Assembly (NCBI RefSeq): GCF_003864255.1 | Contig: NZ_QWEZ01000001.1 | Coordinates: 1,736,001 to 1,800,000 of the forward strand | DNA: 64,000 nt | Source of the DNA: Aestuariirhabdus litorea | GTDB lineage: Bacteria; Pseudomonadota; Gammaproteobacteria; Pseudomonadales; Aestuariirhabdaceae | Reading direction: 5' to 3' | In this document: positions 17,070 to 25,844 of the stretch, one piece after another | Position numbering within the stretch: the first letter of the stretch is position 1 | Layout of the letters: each line of letters opens with the position of its first letter | Made by a program: the position numbers and the translations under genes | Notes under the pieces: generated by a model | What the model was told of the DNA's origin: nothing | The model's database searches: none | What the model saw: only the letters and a program-made list of their open reading frames with translations

Positions 17070-17855
17070 TTAATGAGCTTGAACCTTTACTCGCTCCAAC
17101 AGCGCCTGATAACTCCCATCGGCCCGCATGCTGGCCAGCTCCTGGTCGAAGCGCTGGATAAGTGAGTGGTCAACGTTCGTCTGGTTAGAAAGCATCAACA
17201 CAAAGCCCACCCGGTCGAAAATACGCTCATGACGCTGGACGATCCAAGCAAGATTCAGTCCCTGGATCTTGTCATCGGTCACCGCCTGCGAGTGTATAAA
17301 GAGGTCGGTTCGTCCCATGGAAAGCATCTTCAGGCAATTATCAGCCACGGCGGTGGTCTCAAACGCAATTTCCAACTCCCCGTAAAAACGATCGGCCCAA
17401 CCGTTGCCCAACACATCGCAAAACTGGAAGTGAGACAACGACTGCAGGGGGGTTCCCGCCTCCAACGCTTTACCCGCCTCGGACTCTTTACGGGAGTATG
17501 CCTTGAATACCAGCTCATAAAGGCTCTCTTCAGAGCGTTGACTGTATCTCAGGCGGGCCGGCGTTGGCGTGGTAATAAAACCATCCACAGCCCCTGAACG
17601 GACCATGCTCTGGGCGCGCCCCCAGGGTACCCCTCGGTGCACGACCACTCTTCCCATCCGCTTACCAATAATCTCTTCAACCAGCGCCGGAAGAATCCCT
17701 CGCACCTGAGTATCGTCCCCATAGGAGAGCGGAGCCCACTGGTTTGCATACACAATCCGCAGTGGTCGTTGATCATGCGGAACCACTTCACCGGCCTGCA
17801 CAGACTGCAGACCCAGACACCAGCACACAACAAGCCCGATCCATCGGCCAGACAT
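17070..17855 (-). CDS. Periplasmic solute-binding protein, family 3 (SBP_bac_3)
   Basis: A periplasmic protein of 261 residues with a signal peptide ending LQSVQA-GEV and a bilobal SBP_bac_3 fold (RPLRIVYANQWAPLSYGDD, then VDGFITTPTPARLRYSQRSEESLYEL). No permease or ATPase is nearby, so it resembles the lone periplasmic amino-acid-binding-like proteins common in this lineage, whose role is unclear (sensing or nutrient uptake). The ATG at 17855 is preceded by GGGAG with 7-nt spacing. A second member of the family lies at 50559-51308. Confidence 0.85.
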   Translation of the reverse strand: MSGRWIGLVVCWCLGLQSVQAGEVVPHDQRPLRIVYANQWAPLSYGDDTQVRGILPALVEEIIGKRMGRVVVHRGVPWGRAQSMVRSGAVDGFITTPTPARLRYSQRSEESLYELVFKAYSRKESEAGKALEAGTPLQSLSHFQFCDVLGNGWADRFYGELEIAFETTAVADNCLKMLSMGRTDLFIHSQAVTDDKIQGLNLAWIVQRHERIFDRVGFVLMLSNQTNVDHSLIQRFDQELASMRADGSYQALLERVKVQAH

Positions 17856-17866
17856 ACTTAAACTCC

Positions 17867-18136
17867 CTATGAGCGGCTCCCGTGCCGACATTGCTGATGA
17901 TCCAGATCCGAGCCCGGTACAGGATCAATTCCACTGCGGCCACTGAAAGGGTGGCAGCGAGCGAGCCGTTTCAGGGTGAGCCACCCCCCCTTTAGCGGGC
18001 CATGCAACTCAATCGCCTCAACGCCGTACTCGGAACAACTCGGGTAAAAGCGACAACGCGGCCCCAGCAGGGGGCTGATAGCCACCTGATAGAGCCGAAG
18101 CAATTTTGTAAGCAAGAATTTCACGTCGCGCGACAC
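17867..18136 (-). CDS. yidD: Membrane protein insertion efficiency factor YidD
   Basis: A small protein of about 89 residues with the YidD signature [27 protein letters not shown], including the conserved cysteines, and the C-terminal [10 protein letters not shown]. It assists YidC-dependent insertion at the inner membrane. No ATG is available at a sensible place; a GTG at 18136 (or 18124) fits the family length, and TTG 18160 is possible. It is away from its usual rpmH-rnpA-yidC neighbours and has an unusual His/Arg-rich tail. Confidence 0.85.
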   Translation of the reverse strand: MSRDVKFLLTKLLRLYQVAISPLLGPRCRFYPSCSEYGVEAIELHGPLKGGWLTLKRLARCHPFSGRSGIDPVPGSDLDHQQCRHGSRS

Positions 18137-18174
18137 CCCGTGTCCGGCCCGCTGGGCCAAAAGAGAAACCAGGG

Positions 18175-18918
18175 TTATCTTAGCAGCTTGATCACGACAC
18201 GGCGATTAAGGGCACGGGTATCCTCTCCCCCCTCAGTGCTAAGGGGGCTGCGGTTACCATGAAACTTAACCGATATATCACCATCCAGAATCCGCTCTCC
18301 CAGCAGGTATTCACGTACGGTCTCGGCCCGCTTTTTGGAGAGTAACAGGTTCATGGCCGCCGAACCCTCATCATCACTATAACCGTGGAGGGCAACGGCG
18401 TAGTCGCCGGTGGTCGTTATAAACTTGGCGTAAGCCCTGAGCTTGGCTTGATCCCGAGGACGCAATTCTGCCGAGTTGAGGTCAAAATAGATGGTGCCCA
18501 AAATCGGCCCTTCCGAGGCCTGGTCGAGGGAGTCTGATACGGTTTTAACGGGCGCCACGGTGGTAACCGCCGGTGTCACCATCACCACCTGTGAAGCGTC
18601 CTCGTCAGCAGGACTGCCCGAGTCGGCAATAGCGGTCTCCGGACAGTCGCCGAATGGACAGTTACCCGGCCGCTCGATGGGCACACCCATCCCCTTGTCG
18701 GCCATCAGGTAACAGCCCAGGCTACTGTTCACTCCCGCAATAATCAACGCCCCTGCGGGCCCAGCCACAGCGGCACCGGCCAGACTGCCAACCAACGCCC
18801 CGCTGCCGGAGCAGATCTCCCAAAAGGTGTCTGTCTGCTCTGGCCCCTGTGAAGCACACCCCCCCAGCAACGCCATCGAGGACGATAGCAGCACAGAGAG
18901 CCAGGTTTTCAATCGCAT
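18175..18918 (-). CDS. OmpA-family lipoprotein
   Basis: An outer-membrane lipoprotein of 247 residues. A lipobox (LLGGC) ends the signal peptide near residue 21. A glycine-zipper-like hydrophobic stretch ([20 protein letters not shown]) follows, then a linker, then an OmpA C-terminal peptidoglycan-binding domain (about 135-247: [18 protein letters not shown], then [20 protein letters not shown] and RALNRRVVI). The Asp and Arg that bind diaminopimelate are present. The second ATG (18918) is preferred because the first lies directly against the ribosome site. Probably anchors the envelope. Confidence 0.88.
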   Translation of the reverse strand: MRLKTWLSVLLSSSMALLGGCASQGPEQTDTFWEICSGSGALVGSLAGAAVAGPAGALIIAGVNSSLGCYLMADKGMGVPIERPGNCPFGDCPETAIADSGSPADEDASQVVMVTPAVTTVAPVKTVSDSLDQASEGPILGTIYFDLNSAELRPRDQAKLRAYAKFITTTGDYAVALHGYSDDEGSAAMNLLLSKKRAETVREYLLGERILDGDISVKFHGNRSPLSTEGGEDTRALNRRVVIKLLR

Positions 18919-19154
18919 AAAATCCATTTCCTACTGAGGGGACAGGTCGGTAAGCATGCAATAACCCTGCCCATGGCGCGCTTATTGCTAGTCAATTTTC
19001 AACCTGAGACAAAGACTTGGGGATTATACCAGCTCTCAGACACTGACATAGAGCAAAGCCCTTGTAATTGCTCGATTTATTACGGCTTTTACGTATTTAC
19101 TAAATGGGCAGTCAAGGCTAGCTTGAAAGTAGAAAACGATTAGGGATAAATAAC

Positions 19155-19472
19155 ATGTTCGGTTATTTGAAGCACCTTCTTCTCAGAAATGAGATTCAAC
19201 GCCAGTTTGGATTCTTTTCAGATTATCGCGTTTGTGTCATGGACCTGCTTAACAGTTCCCTGCGGGACCTGAACCGGGACGATACCACGCTTATCAGCCC
19301 AAAAGGGTTCACGGAAAAAGATCAAAAAAACCCACTCAGCGGCCGCATTGCTCACCTGATTCACGAAGACTGGGACAAGGGCGTTAATGCCTATCAGTGC
19401 CGTGATGACCTGCTACATGAACTGCAGGTGGAGCAACCCAAGCCCAGTCCGTCTCCGAAAATAGCCGCCTGA
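19155..19472 (+). CDS. Small hypothetical protein, 105 residues
   Basis: Not recognised. A soluble, charged protein without signal peptide or membrane helix, beginning MFGYLKHLLLRNEI and ending in a proline/serine-rich tail. The ATG has AGGGAT 7 nt upstream and a leader region of about 225 bp free of other genes, so it looks genuinely expressed on its own promoter. Convergent with the membrane protein at 19485. Confidence 0.6.
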   Translation: MFGYLKHLLLRNEIQRQFGFFSDYRVCVMDLLNSSLRDLNRDDTTLISPKGFTEKDQKNPLSGRIAHLIHEDWDKGVNAYQCRDDLLHELQVEQPKPSPSPKIAA

Positions 19473-19484
19473 CTTGAACGGGCG

Positions 19485-21326
19485 CTATTTGAGTATCCCT
19501 TTTAGCGCCCCACCGACCTCTCCGCCAAGACGGGATTCCGCCTCCTGCTGAGCCTTTTGACGCGCCTTTTCGGTTTGCTTGTCGACCTCTTCCCTGGCCC
19601 GTTGCTTGACAAGGTTACCGGCCAGCTGCTGCAGTGAGCTCTTGATCCCCTGCTCATCGACCTTCACATCCGGAGACGCCACCGGACCGCTAATGCCCAC
19701 TTTAACCTCCAGCTTTTTGATGGGCGCCTCCCCACGATCCCTGACACTCAGGGTCGCGTTGGCAAGAGAGACCAGAATCGGTAGCTCAATGGTGGGCTCA
19801 CCCCTTAATCCAAGGGTCCCCTCAGCCTCCAACCCCAGAACACCTCCGAGCACTTGCGTATCCCCTTGCAGCGCCAGTTGATCCAGCAGCGGCTGGGCGG
19901 GCCAGCGCTGCAGGCGAAGATGGATGCGATTCTCGCCCCCCTGCTTGCCAAGAGCGCCCAGCGCCATCTTAAACATCAACCGCTGATCGCTGGACTCTGT
20001 CTCTAAAGCGGGAACCGCCGCCGATAGCCAGGGCTGGGAGGAAAACTCCCACGCCCTGATATTCAGGGTGGCTTCCGGCCAGTCGGGGACACTTACCTGC
20101 TCAGCCTGTAACTCGCCAATCGATAACAGGGGGCTCTGCTGGACCAGATGATCAGCTCGTATAAGGGCATAGCCGAAACCTTCAATCTGACGACGCAGCC
20201 GCTGTTCCAGTGTCTCACCCACCGGCGACTGGTCAGCGGCAGGAGGGGTAGGCAAGCGCTGAAGCCAGCGAGCAAACTGTTGAAAGCGCTGACGCCAGAG
20301 GCTGGCCGTGGACAGATAACGATCCAGGTCCCCACCCGAGACCTGCAATGTCCCAGGGGCACTCTGGGAAGGAGTTTGAGACTCCTCCTGGGGTTCCTCA
20401 GCCGAAGCCAGGCGTACCCCCGGCTCATCACGATCCAGGCCATAGGCTCCGCCGGTAATCGAAACCCGCTCCAGCCGCAGCCGCTTACGCAACAGGTCGG
20501 CACTACTCAGGTCCGCCTCCAGTCGCTGCGCGCTAAAGAGGTTGCGGTCCAGCTGCTCGGGGTCAGCGATGGCAATGCCCTCCAGCACAAGGCGGCCCTC
20601 AGCGAGGTCCAGCTCTCCTCCTGCCAACTCAACCGTAGCCCCGTTGGCTTGCTCAGCTCCGCGGCGAATCTGCTCGATCACCCAACTGCTGGCAATGGCT
20701 TCCTGTAATGCCCAAAGCAGGCCGCAAACCAGCAGCGCCACAAGAATACCGGGCCAGCGAATCAGTTTCCCCTTCGCCGATACCAGCTCCTGGTAACGTT
20801 GGTCACTGGCCGCCCCCAGAAACACCCAGGTGAAAACCCTTCCCACCGGGTTACTGGCGATCAGGGCGAAGCGCTCACTGTTTTGCTCAAGCCCGGCCAT
20901 GGTTCGGCGGAACCGCCCCACCAGTATCACCATCGCGATGGCCCCCACCAAGCCGATCGCCATTCCCAGGGCAAGGGCACCGGTGGTGAGGTAATACTCA
21001 AATCCAAACAGCGCCCATACCGGGGCGTTTACCAGAAAGGCGAAGAAGGGCTCCGTGCCCCCCTCCAGCAGCTGGCGCCCCAGCGCAAAGCTGAGGGGTT
21101 GTAATAGCAGCGAGAGCAGTTTGGAGGCGGCAAACAGGATCCCGATCAGGGTCAGATTGGCGTTAAACACCAACAGCAGCAGCAGTACCGAAAGCGTCAG
21201 CCCGGGCGAGGTGAAGAAGCCGGGTAAAAATCCCAGTACCACCGCCAGAAACGTTCCAACAGCCAATTGCGCGGGGGTGGCGTTCCCCCTTAATACCTTA
21301 CCCAGTTTGCGGGTGATCATACTCAA
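19485..21326 (-). CDS. Two-part membrane protein, TIGR03546-like plus TIGR03545-like
   Basis: 613 residues. The first 160 are a compact membrane domain with about five hydrophobic helices (TFLAVVLGFLPGFF, LTLSVLLLLLVFNANLTL and so on) resembling the small TIGR03546 family. After one more helix at about 195-215, the rest is a long periplasmic, AsmA-like region (ATVELAGGELDLAEGRLVLEGIAI is the start) resembling TIGR03545, ending in a charged helical tail (EVDKQTEKARQKAQQEAESR). In other genomes the two families are adjacent genes, so this looks like their fusion. Function unknown. It lies 59 bp after idrA on the same strand and could be read through. Confidence 0.65.
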   Translation of the reverse strand: MSMITRKLGKVLRGNATPAQLAVGTFLAVVLGFLPGFFTSPGLTLSVLLLLLVFNANLTLIGILFAASKLLSLLLQPLSFALGRQLLEGGTEPFFAFLVNAPVWALFGFEYYLTTGALALGMAIGLVGAIAMVILVGRFRRTMAGLEQNSERFALIASNPVGRVFTWVFLGAASDQRYQELVSAKGKLIRWPGILVALLVCGLLWALQEAIASSWVIEQIRRGAEQANGATVELAGGELDLAEGRLVLEGIAIADPEQLDRNLFSAQRLEADLSSADLLRKRLRLERVSITGGAYGLDRDEPGVRLASAEEPQEESQTPSQSAPGTLQVSGGDLDRYLSTASLWRQRFQQFARWLQRLPTPPAADQSPVGETLEQRLRRQIEGFGYALIRADHLVQQSPLLSIGELQAEQVSVPDWPEATLNIRAWEFSSQPWLSAAVPALETESSDQRLMFKMALGALGKQGGENRIHLRLQRWPAQPLLDQLALQGDTQVLGGVLGLEAEGTLGLRGEPTIELPILVSLANATLSVRDRGEAPIKKLEVKVGISGPVASPDVKVDEQGIKSSLQQLAGNLVKQRAREEVDKQTEKARQKAQQEAESRLGGEVGGALKGILK

Positions 21327-21385
21327 ATCCCTCTACTGTTCGCTGCGTATCCCTACCAAGCCGCTCCTCAAACAACGCGCGCCCA

Positions 21386-24082
21386 TTAAACGATATTTCT
21401 GGGGGCAAAGGACATGGTTCGAAACTCTCTCTTATAGGCCGACTCGCCAATTTTTTTGATATGGGCAACGCCCATTTTGTAGTTGTAGTTGCCACTGATC
21501 TGGTCAACCACTCGTGCTGTCAAGGCGTTTGAGGGCTGGCGAGGATCCAGCATATTAGCGTAGAGCACCCCCTGCTTGACGGCAGGAGTCACTATCGCCA
21601 CCGCGGTGACCGCTGCCTTACTCAGCTCTATATGGCCTCGCTTCATCAACTCGGAAAACTGGAAATTATTGCTTTCAATTCCCAATATAGTGTCCTTGAA
21701 GGCCGCCACCCGATCGGAAAACAGCATCACCTGGTCGCCGGACTCAATACCTCGCCGCCGGGCATCCTCGGGGTGAATCTCTACCCAGTTTTCCGGCCAG
21801 CGCTGGCTGATGTAGGGTCGCCGTTCGACATCATCAAACCCGGATTGCCAGATCTCATTGATTCGTCCATTGCTGAACCAGAGTTCGTCTCCCTTGGGTG
21901 ACAACCACTCATAAAAATCTGAAAACAGACTCCAGGGGTGCTTCTGGATATTGACCTTTCCGGTCTGGCTGTTGAAATGGTTGAGGGTTTTACCATAACG
22001 GTTGGCCCCCTCCATCCCGTTGCCCACCCCGATACGCCGGAAGTCCGCTTCGGTCAGGGTGGTATCGTGCAAACGCTTGGTACCGTGCAACTGGCCGGTC
22101 TGGTAGTTATAAAACACCGGCCCCTGGATGCCATCGGTTCCGAATTCGGCCATTTTCTGGTGCAGGGTTTTTCCTTCCAGGTGCGCCGCCACTGTCACCA
22201 TATGGAACGCCTTTCGATTGTTGCGGCTGAAACGCGACGCCTCCTCCGCTACCTCGTTGGAGCTTTTCCAGTCAAAACCGTCAAACCCCATGCGCCGGGC
22301 CAGCCCGGCAATAATCCACCAGTCGGGTTTGGACTGGCCGGGTGCATCATAAAATTTTTGGTACAGCCGTAACCGTCGCTCGCCGTTGGCACGAATGAAG
22401 TCCTCCTCCCCCCAGGTGGCGGCGGGGAACACGATATCGGCGAACTTGGCACCGATGGGATCCCTGAGATAGATATCCTGATTGATAACTACCATGCCAC
22501 CGGAGTCGGCACGGGACTTGAGGCTGTCGATAATCTCCTGCTTGTCGTAGCTGCGCACCTGGTGGGGATTGGCGGTCACCAGCTCCTCGAAGCGCTGCTG
22601 TAGCCCCTGTGAACCGCACATCGATTGCAGCCAGGTGGTTCCAATCACATGGGCCATACGCGTGTGGCCAGAGTAGGTCCAGCGGTCGGTATCCAACGCT
22701 CGGCGGCGACGCCCGGGCAGTTTCTCCGGCGACTTGTTGCGGGGATAACTGCCGCCAGACAGCCCTCCCCGTTGGTGTCCCCCGAATCGTCCAACCACCT
22801 GTCCCGGCCGGCCACCGGCACCGCAGAGGGTCGCGAGCGAGCTAATGGCGTTGGTGTTGCCGGTGTTGTTACTCCAGTAGAGCCCCTTTTCGATACCAAA
22901 GGAGGCCTTGGGTCGACGGCCCGCCACCGGCTTTGCCAACCACTCAGCGGCCTGATAGATCTTTTTGACATCGATGGCCGCGATCCTGGCCGCGTACTCC
23001 GGATCATACTCCGGCTGGGCCAGGTTCCAGGCTTTATAGTCTTCAAAGCCCTTGGTCTGGAACAGACCCCAGGTGGTTCGCCACTGCCAGGGGGTGTTGC
23101 GAGTACCCTGCCCAAAACCAGAGCTGGACTCCCACTGGTTATTCACCCACTGGGAAATCCACTCAGTATCCTCCCATCCCTTCTGCATAATGACCCGGGC
23201 AATCGCCCCCAGCACCAGGTTGTCGCTACCCGGTAGCAGGTCGATGTGCAGCCCTCCCATTTTTTTAACGTAGGCGACCCCGGCGGTTTCGCGGGGGTTT
23301 AGCATGATCACCTTCATGCCCCGCTGAATCGCGGGCATGATGTACTGGGTGAAGATCACGGTTTTGGTTTCATAGGGGTCGGTACCACACACCATCAAGG
23401 TGTCTGCGCCCCCCCAGTCCTCATAGCTGGGCCCGAAATTATCAAAGCCGGCATCACGAAACCCCGGTGTTGAGGTGACGTCCGAGGGGGTGTCGTGGAA
23501 GGTGAAGTTGGCGGTATTGACGTGGCGTCGTGCGTACTTGGTGATCGCATAGGTGTTTTCGATGTACTGGTAGGAGTAGGTTTTGACCCCATAGGCATTG
23601 GCACCGTGGGTGGCAATCACATGCTTGGCGACCGCCGCCGCGATATCCAGTGCAAACTCCCAGGGCACTGGCTGGAGCTGCCCATAGATCCTCACCAACG
23701 GCGTCATCAGGCGATCCCTGGTGGGGGTCGCGGGGTTATAGCATTTCTGCGCGATCAGCCCGCCGCGAACACTGGAGTCGCCGTTGATATTAACCGCCCG
23801 GGTCTCCCTGTCCGGTACCACCACCACATTGTGGGGTACGCCCTTATGCATCACGACATTGTGTTGACCTGGTGCGACCCATTGCTGCAGGGGACCGGTT
23901 GGAAAATCAACGCCAAAGGCATTGTCCGCCGCGGCAGGGCCGCCATTGCGGGCCACCAGCGGCCAACGGTAAACCTTGTAGCCACAGGCCACCACGCAGT
24001 AGTCACAGGCGGTCGTCAACACCTCGGCACTGGTGGGCGGCAGGGGCGCATGATCAGGGGAGATATGGTAGTTACTGGCCAT
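21386..24082 (-). CDS. idrA: Iodate reductase catalytic subunit IdrA (AioA-like molybdoenzyme)
   Basis: 898 residues, DMSO-reductase superfamily, arsenite-oxidase branch. The N-terminus has CDYCVVACGY, a C-x2-C-x3-C [3Fe-4S] site typical of AioA/IdrA, and lacks its own export signal, as expected for a subunit carried by its Tat-tagged partner. The pterin region includes GRPGQVVGRFGGHQRGG and YPRNKSPEKLPGRRRRALD. Around residues 200-230 the segment STPGFRDAGFDNFGPSYED aligns with the AioA substrate-pocket loop but, against my memory of AioA, without its His and Glu. With the Rieske subunit and two dihaem peroxidases next to it, iodate reduction is a better call than arsenite oxidation. Not proven biochemically here. 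Confidence 0.83.
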   Translation of the reverse strand: MASNYHISPDHAPLPPTSAEVLTTACDYCVVACGYKVYRWPLVARNGGPAAADNAFGVDFPTGPLQQWVAPGQHNVVMHKGVPHNVVVVPDRETRAVNINGDSSVRGGLIAQKCYNPATPTRDRLMTPLVRIYGQLQPVPWEFALDIAAAVAKHVIATHGANAYGVKTYSYQYIENTYAITKYARRHVNTANFTFHDTPSDVTSTPGFRDAGFDNFGPSYEDWGGADTLMVCGTDPYETKTVIFTQYIMPAIQRGMKVIMLNPRETAGVAYVKKMGGLHIDLLPGSDNLVLGAIARVIMQKGWEDTEWISQWVNNQWESSSGFGQGTRNTPWQWRTTWGLFQTKGFEDYKAWNLAQPEYDPEYAARIAAIDVKKIYQAAEWLAKPVAGRRPKASFGIEKGLYWSNNTGNTNAISSLATLCGAGGRPGQVVGRFGGHQRGGLSGGSYPRNKSPEKLPGRRRRALDTDRWTYSGHTRMAHVIGTTWLQSMCGSQGLQQRFEELVTANPHQVRSYDKQEIIDSLKSRADSGGMVVINQDIYLRDPIGAKFADIVFPAATWGEEDFIRANGERRLRLYQKFYDAPGQSKPDWWIIAGLARRMGFDGFDWKSSNEVAEEASRFSRNNRKAFHMVTVAAHLEGKTLHQKMAEFGTDGIQGPVFYNYQTGQLHGTKRLHDTTLTEADFRRIGVGNGMEGANRYGKTLNHFNSQTGKVNIQKHPWSLFSDFYEWLSPKGDELWFSNGRINEIWQSGFDDVERRPYISQRWPENWVEIHPEDARRRGIESGDQVMLFSDRVAAFKDTILGIESNNFQFSELMKRGHIELSKAAVTAVAIVTPAVKQGVLYANMLDPRQPSNALTARVVDQISGNYNYKMGVAHIKKIGESAYKREFRTMSFAPRNIV

Positions 24083-24090
24083 AGGGTCTT

Positions 24091-24654
24091 CTAAGCCTCC
24101 CTCAGGTTACGGTCGTGACCAAACAGCAGCCCCATCATGCCCACGGCGAAGATGTCGGGCCCCTCCACTTCCAGCAATACCTGGGGCAAGCTTTGGTAGG
24201 CCTGCCCGGAGATCACTATACCGTGGCGCCTGAGGTCAAAGGTGGACAGATGGAAAGGGCACTGGCCCAGCACCCGGTGCTCCCCTACGGCCTTATAGGC
24301 GCTTTCCAGTGGCCCGCCCTGGTGGGTACAACTCGAGCTAAAGGCCACGATGTCACGCTGAGGCCCGATGCCTCCCCCCGCCTCTACACCACCGAGCTGC
24401 ACAAGAATGCAGTTGTTAAGGATACCCTCTTCGGGGTAGGAGAAGGCGATCGGCTGGTTCGCTTTCAACTCCTTGAGAGTGGCAATTTTTTTGCGCGGGT
24501 AGCCCACCACATGGGCCTTCATGGGGGACGCCTGGGAGCTGCCTGGAAACAGGGTGACGCTGATGGTGGTGGCCGCCACCGTACTGCCCAGCAGAAAGTT
24601 GCGGCGCGATAACAGGCAGGCACCGGCCCCACTTTTGGAATTCTCTTTACTCAT
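24091..24654 (-). CDS. idrB: Iodate reductase Rieske subunit IdrB (AioB-like)
   Basis: 187 residues with a twin-arginine signal (LSRRNFLLGSTVAATTISV, residues about 15-34) and a Rieske [2Fe-2S] domain with CTHQGGPL and CPFHLSTFD, giving two Cys and two His ligands. The extra cysteines that form the disulfide in bc1-type Rieske proteins are absent (Gly and Phe instead), as reported for some arsenite oxidases. It delivers electrons to IdrA and brings the folded complex to the periplasm. The ATG at 24654 overlaps the stop of the peroxidase gene by one base with GGAGGGG upstream; idrA starts 8 bp after it. Confidence 0.88.
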   Translation of the reverse strand: MSKENSKSGAGACLLSRRNFLLGSTVAATTISVTLFPGSSQASPMKAHVVGYPRKKIATLKELKANQPIAFSYPEEGILNNCILVQLGGVEAGGGIGPQRDIVAFSSSCTHQGGPLESAYKAVGEHRVLGQCPFHLSTFDLRRHGIVISGQAYQSLPQVLLEVEGPDIFAVGMMGLLFGHDRNLREA

Positions 24655-25832
24655 CACTTCCCCTCCTGGGCCGACTTCAACTCATCCAGGGTAAATCGCG
24701 GCGCATACTCCGGCAGCACGGGCTTCTCCATACCGATCTCCTCTCCCGAAAAAGCCTCCAGAAAGGCCAGCAGATCCGCCTTCTCCGACTCACTTAACCC
24801 CAGCGGCCGGATCAGGCTGGATCGTGTCTCCATAAACTCATTGCTTCGCCCTTGTTCGTCATAGCCCCCACGGTCATAAAAATCGATCACCTCTTCCAGG
24901 GTGTAGAAGGCGCCGTTGTGCATATAGGGCGCGGTGTAAGCGGTATAGCGCAGGGAAGGGGTACGGAACTTACCCATATCCCAGCTGTTTTTACCCCTGA
25001 AGTAAGCTCCGGGATCATCTTTCAAGCGCCGGTAGAGTGTCTCCGGCATCCCTTTGGCGTACAGCTCGTAGCGAAAGGTCACCTGGGCAATCCCGCTCTC
25101 CTCCCAAACGTCGGAAGGCGGAACACCGATATTGTGGTATTTGAAGTCGCTGGCCATGGGCCCGTTATGGCACTGGATACAACCGGCTTTACCCTCAAAC
25201 AGCCGCTTGCCCTTAAGCTGCTGGTCAGTGAGTGCGGCGGTTTCTCCACGCAGGTAACGATCCAGGGGAGTGTCGGTCTGCACCAGGGTGCGCTCGAAGG
25301 CGGCAATCGCTTTCCAGGCATTGGAGATCAATGGCCACTCATCGCCGAACACCTCCCGGAAACGCTTGCGATACTCGGGTATCACCGCCAGCCGCGCCTC
25401 CATCAGGTCATCTTCGCCATTGCCCGCGACCGCTCCCTTGGCGGCTGAAGGGGCCTGCTTTTCCAACGAAGGCGACGAGCCGGCCCAAAACAGGTCGGGG
25501 TAATAGGCGGAATTGACGATCGTTTGGCTGTTGCGCCAGTGCACAGTGCCCGCATAACCCCGCGACAACTGATCCGACCAGGCCCAACCGGAGTCGGGCT
25601 CGTGACACCCCGCACAGGCGATGGAAGCATCGCCTCCCAGGCGAGGATCAAAAAACAGCAGTTTACCCAGCTCGACCTTGGCCTCGGTTTGGGGATTGTC
25701 GGCGGGAATGGGCACCGCGCCGAGCGGCTGCAGGCTTGGCCCGTCGGCGGCAAAGACGGCTGGCAGGCCGTATAGCCCGGACAACAGCAGGCCCGATAGG
25801 AAAAAGCAGTGGCGATGGCAGTTCAGGTTCAT
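24654..25832 (-). CDS. idrP1: Dihaem cytochrome c peroxidase of the idr cluster (IdrP1-like)
   Basis: 392 residues with a signal peptide (about 1-28) and two c-haem motifs, CAGCH (about 76) and CIQCH (about 213), in the MauG/CCP fold; the active-site region TPSLRYTAYTAPYMHNGAF is conserved. In iodate respiration the two peroxidases of the cluster are proposed to remove hydrogen peroxide or hypoiodous acid formed by IdrAB. It is translationally coupled to idrB. The label P1 rather than P2 follows map position only. Alternative: an ordinary CCP, but pairing with a second CCP beside an IdrAB pair argues against it. Confidence 0.85.
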   Translation of the reverse strand: MNLNCHRHCFFLSGLLLSGLYGLPAVFAADGPSLQPLGAVPIPADNPQTEAKVELGKLLFFDPRLGGDASIACAGCHEPDSGWAWSDQLSRGYAGTVHWRNSQTIVNSAYYPDLFWAGSSPSLEKQAPSAAKGAVAGNGEDDLMEARLAVIPEYRKRFREVFGDEWPLISNAWKAIAAFERTLVQTDTPLDRYLRGETAALTDQQLKGKRLFEGKAGCIQCHNGPMASDFKYHNIGVPPSDVWEESGIAQVTFRYELYAKGMPETLYRRLKDDPGAYFRGKNSWDMGKFRTPSLRYTAYTAPYMHNGAFYTLEEVIDFYDRGGYDEQGRSNEFMETRSSLIRPLGLSESEKADLLAFLEAFSGEEIGMEKPVLPEYAPRFTLDELKSAQEGK

Positions 25833-25844
25833 TCTGCTCTCCTC

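Noticed and set aside
21386..24654. Calling the molybdoenzyme and Rieske pair arsenite oxidase (aioAB)
   Set aside because: Their similarity to AioAB is real, but two dihaem peroxidases follow the pattern of the iodate-reductase cluster, and the substrate loop appears altered. No ars, aioX/S/R or cytochrome c552-type aio genes are near.
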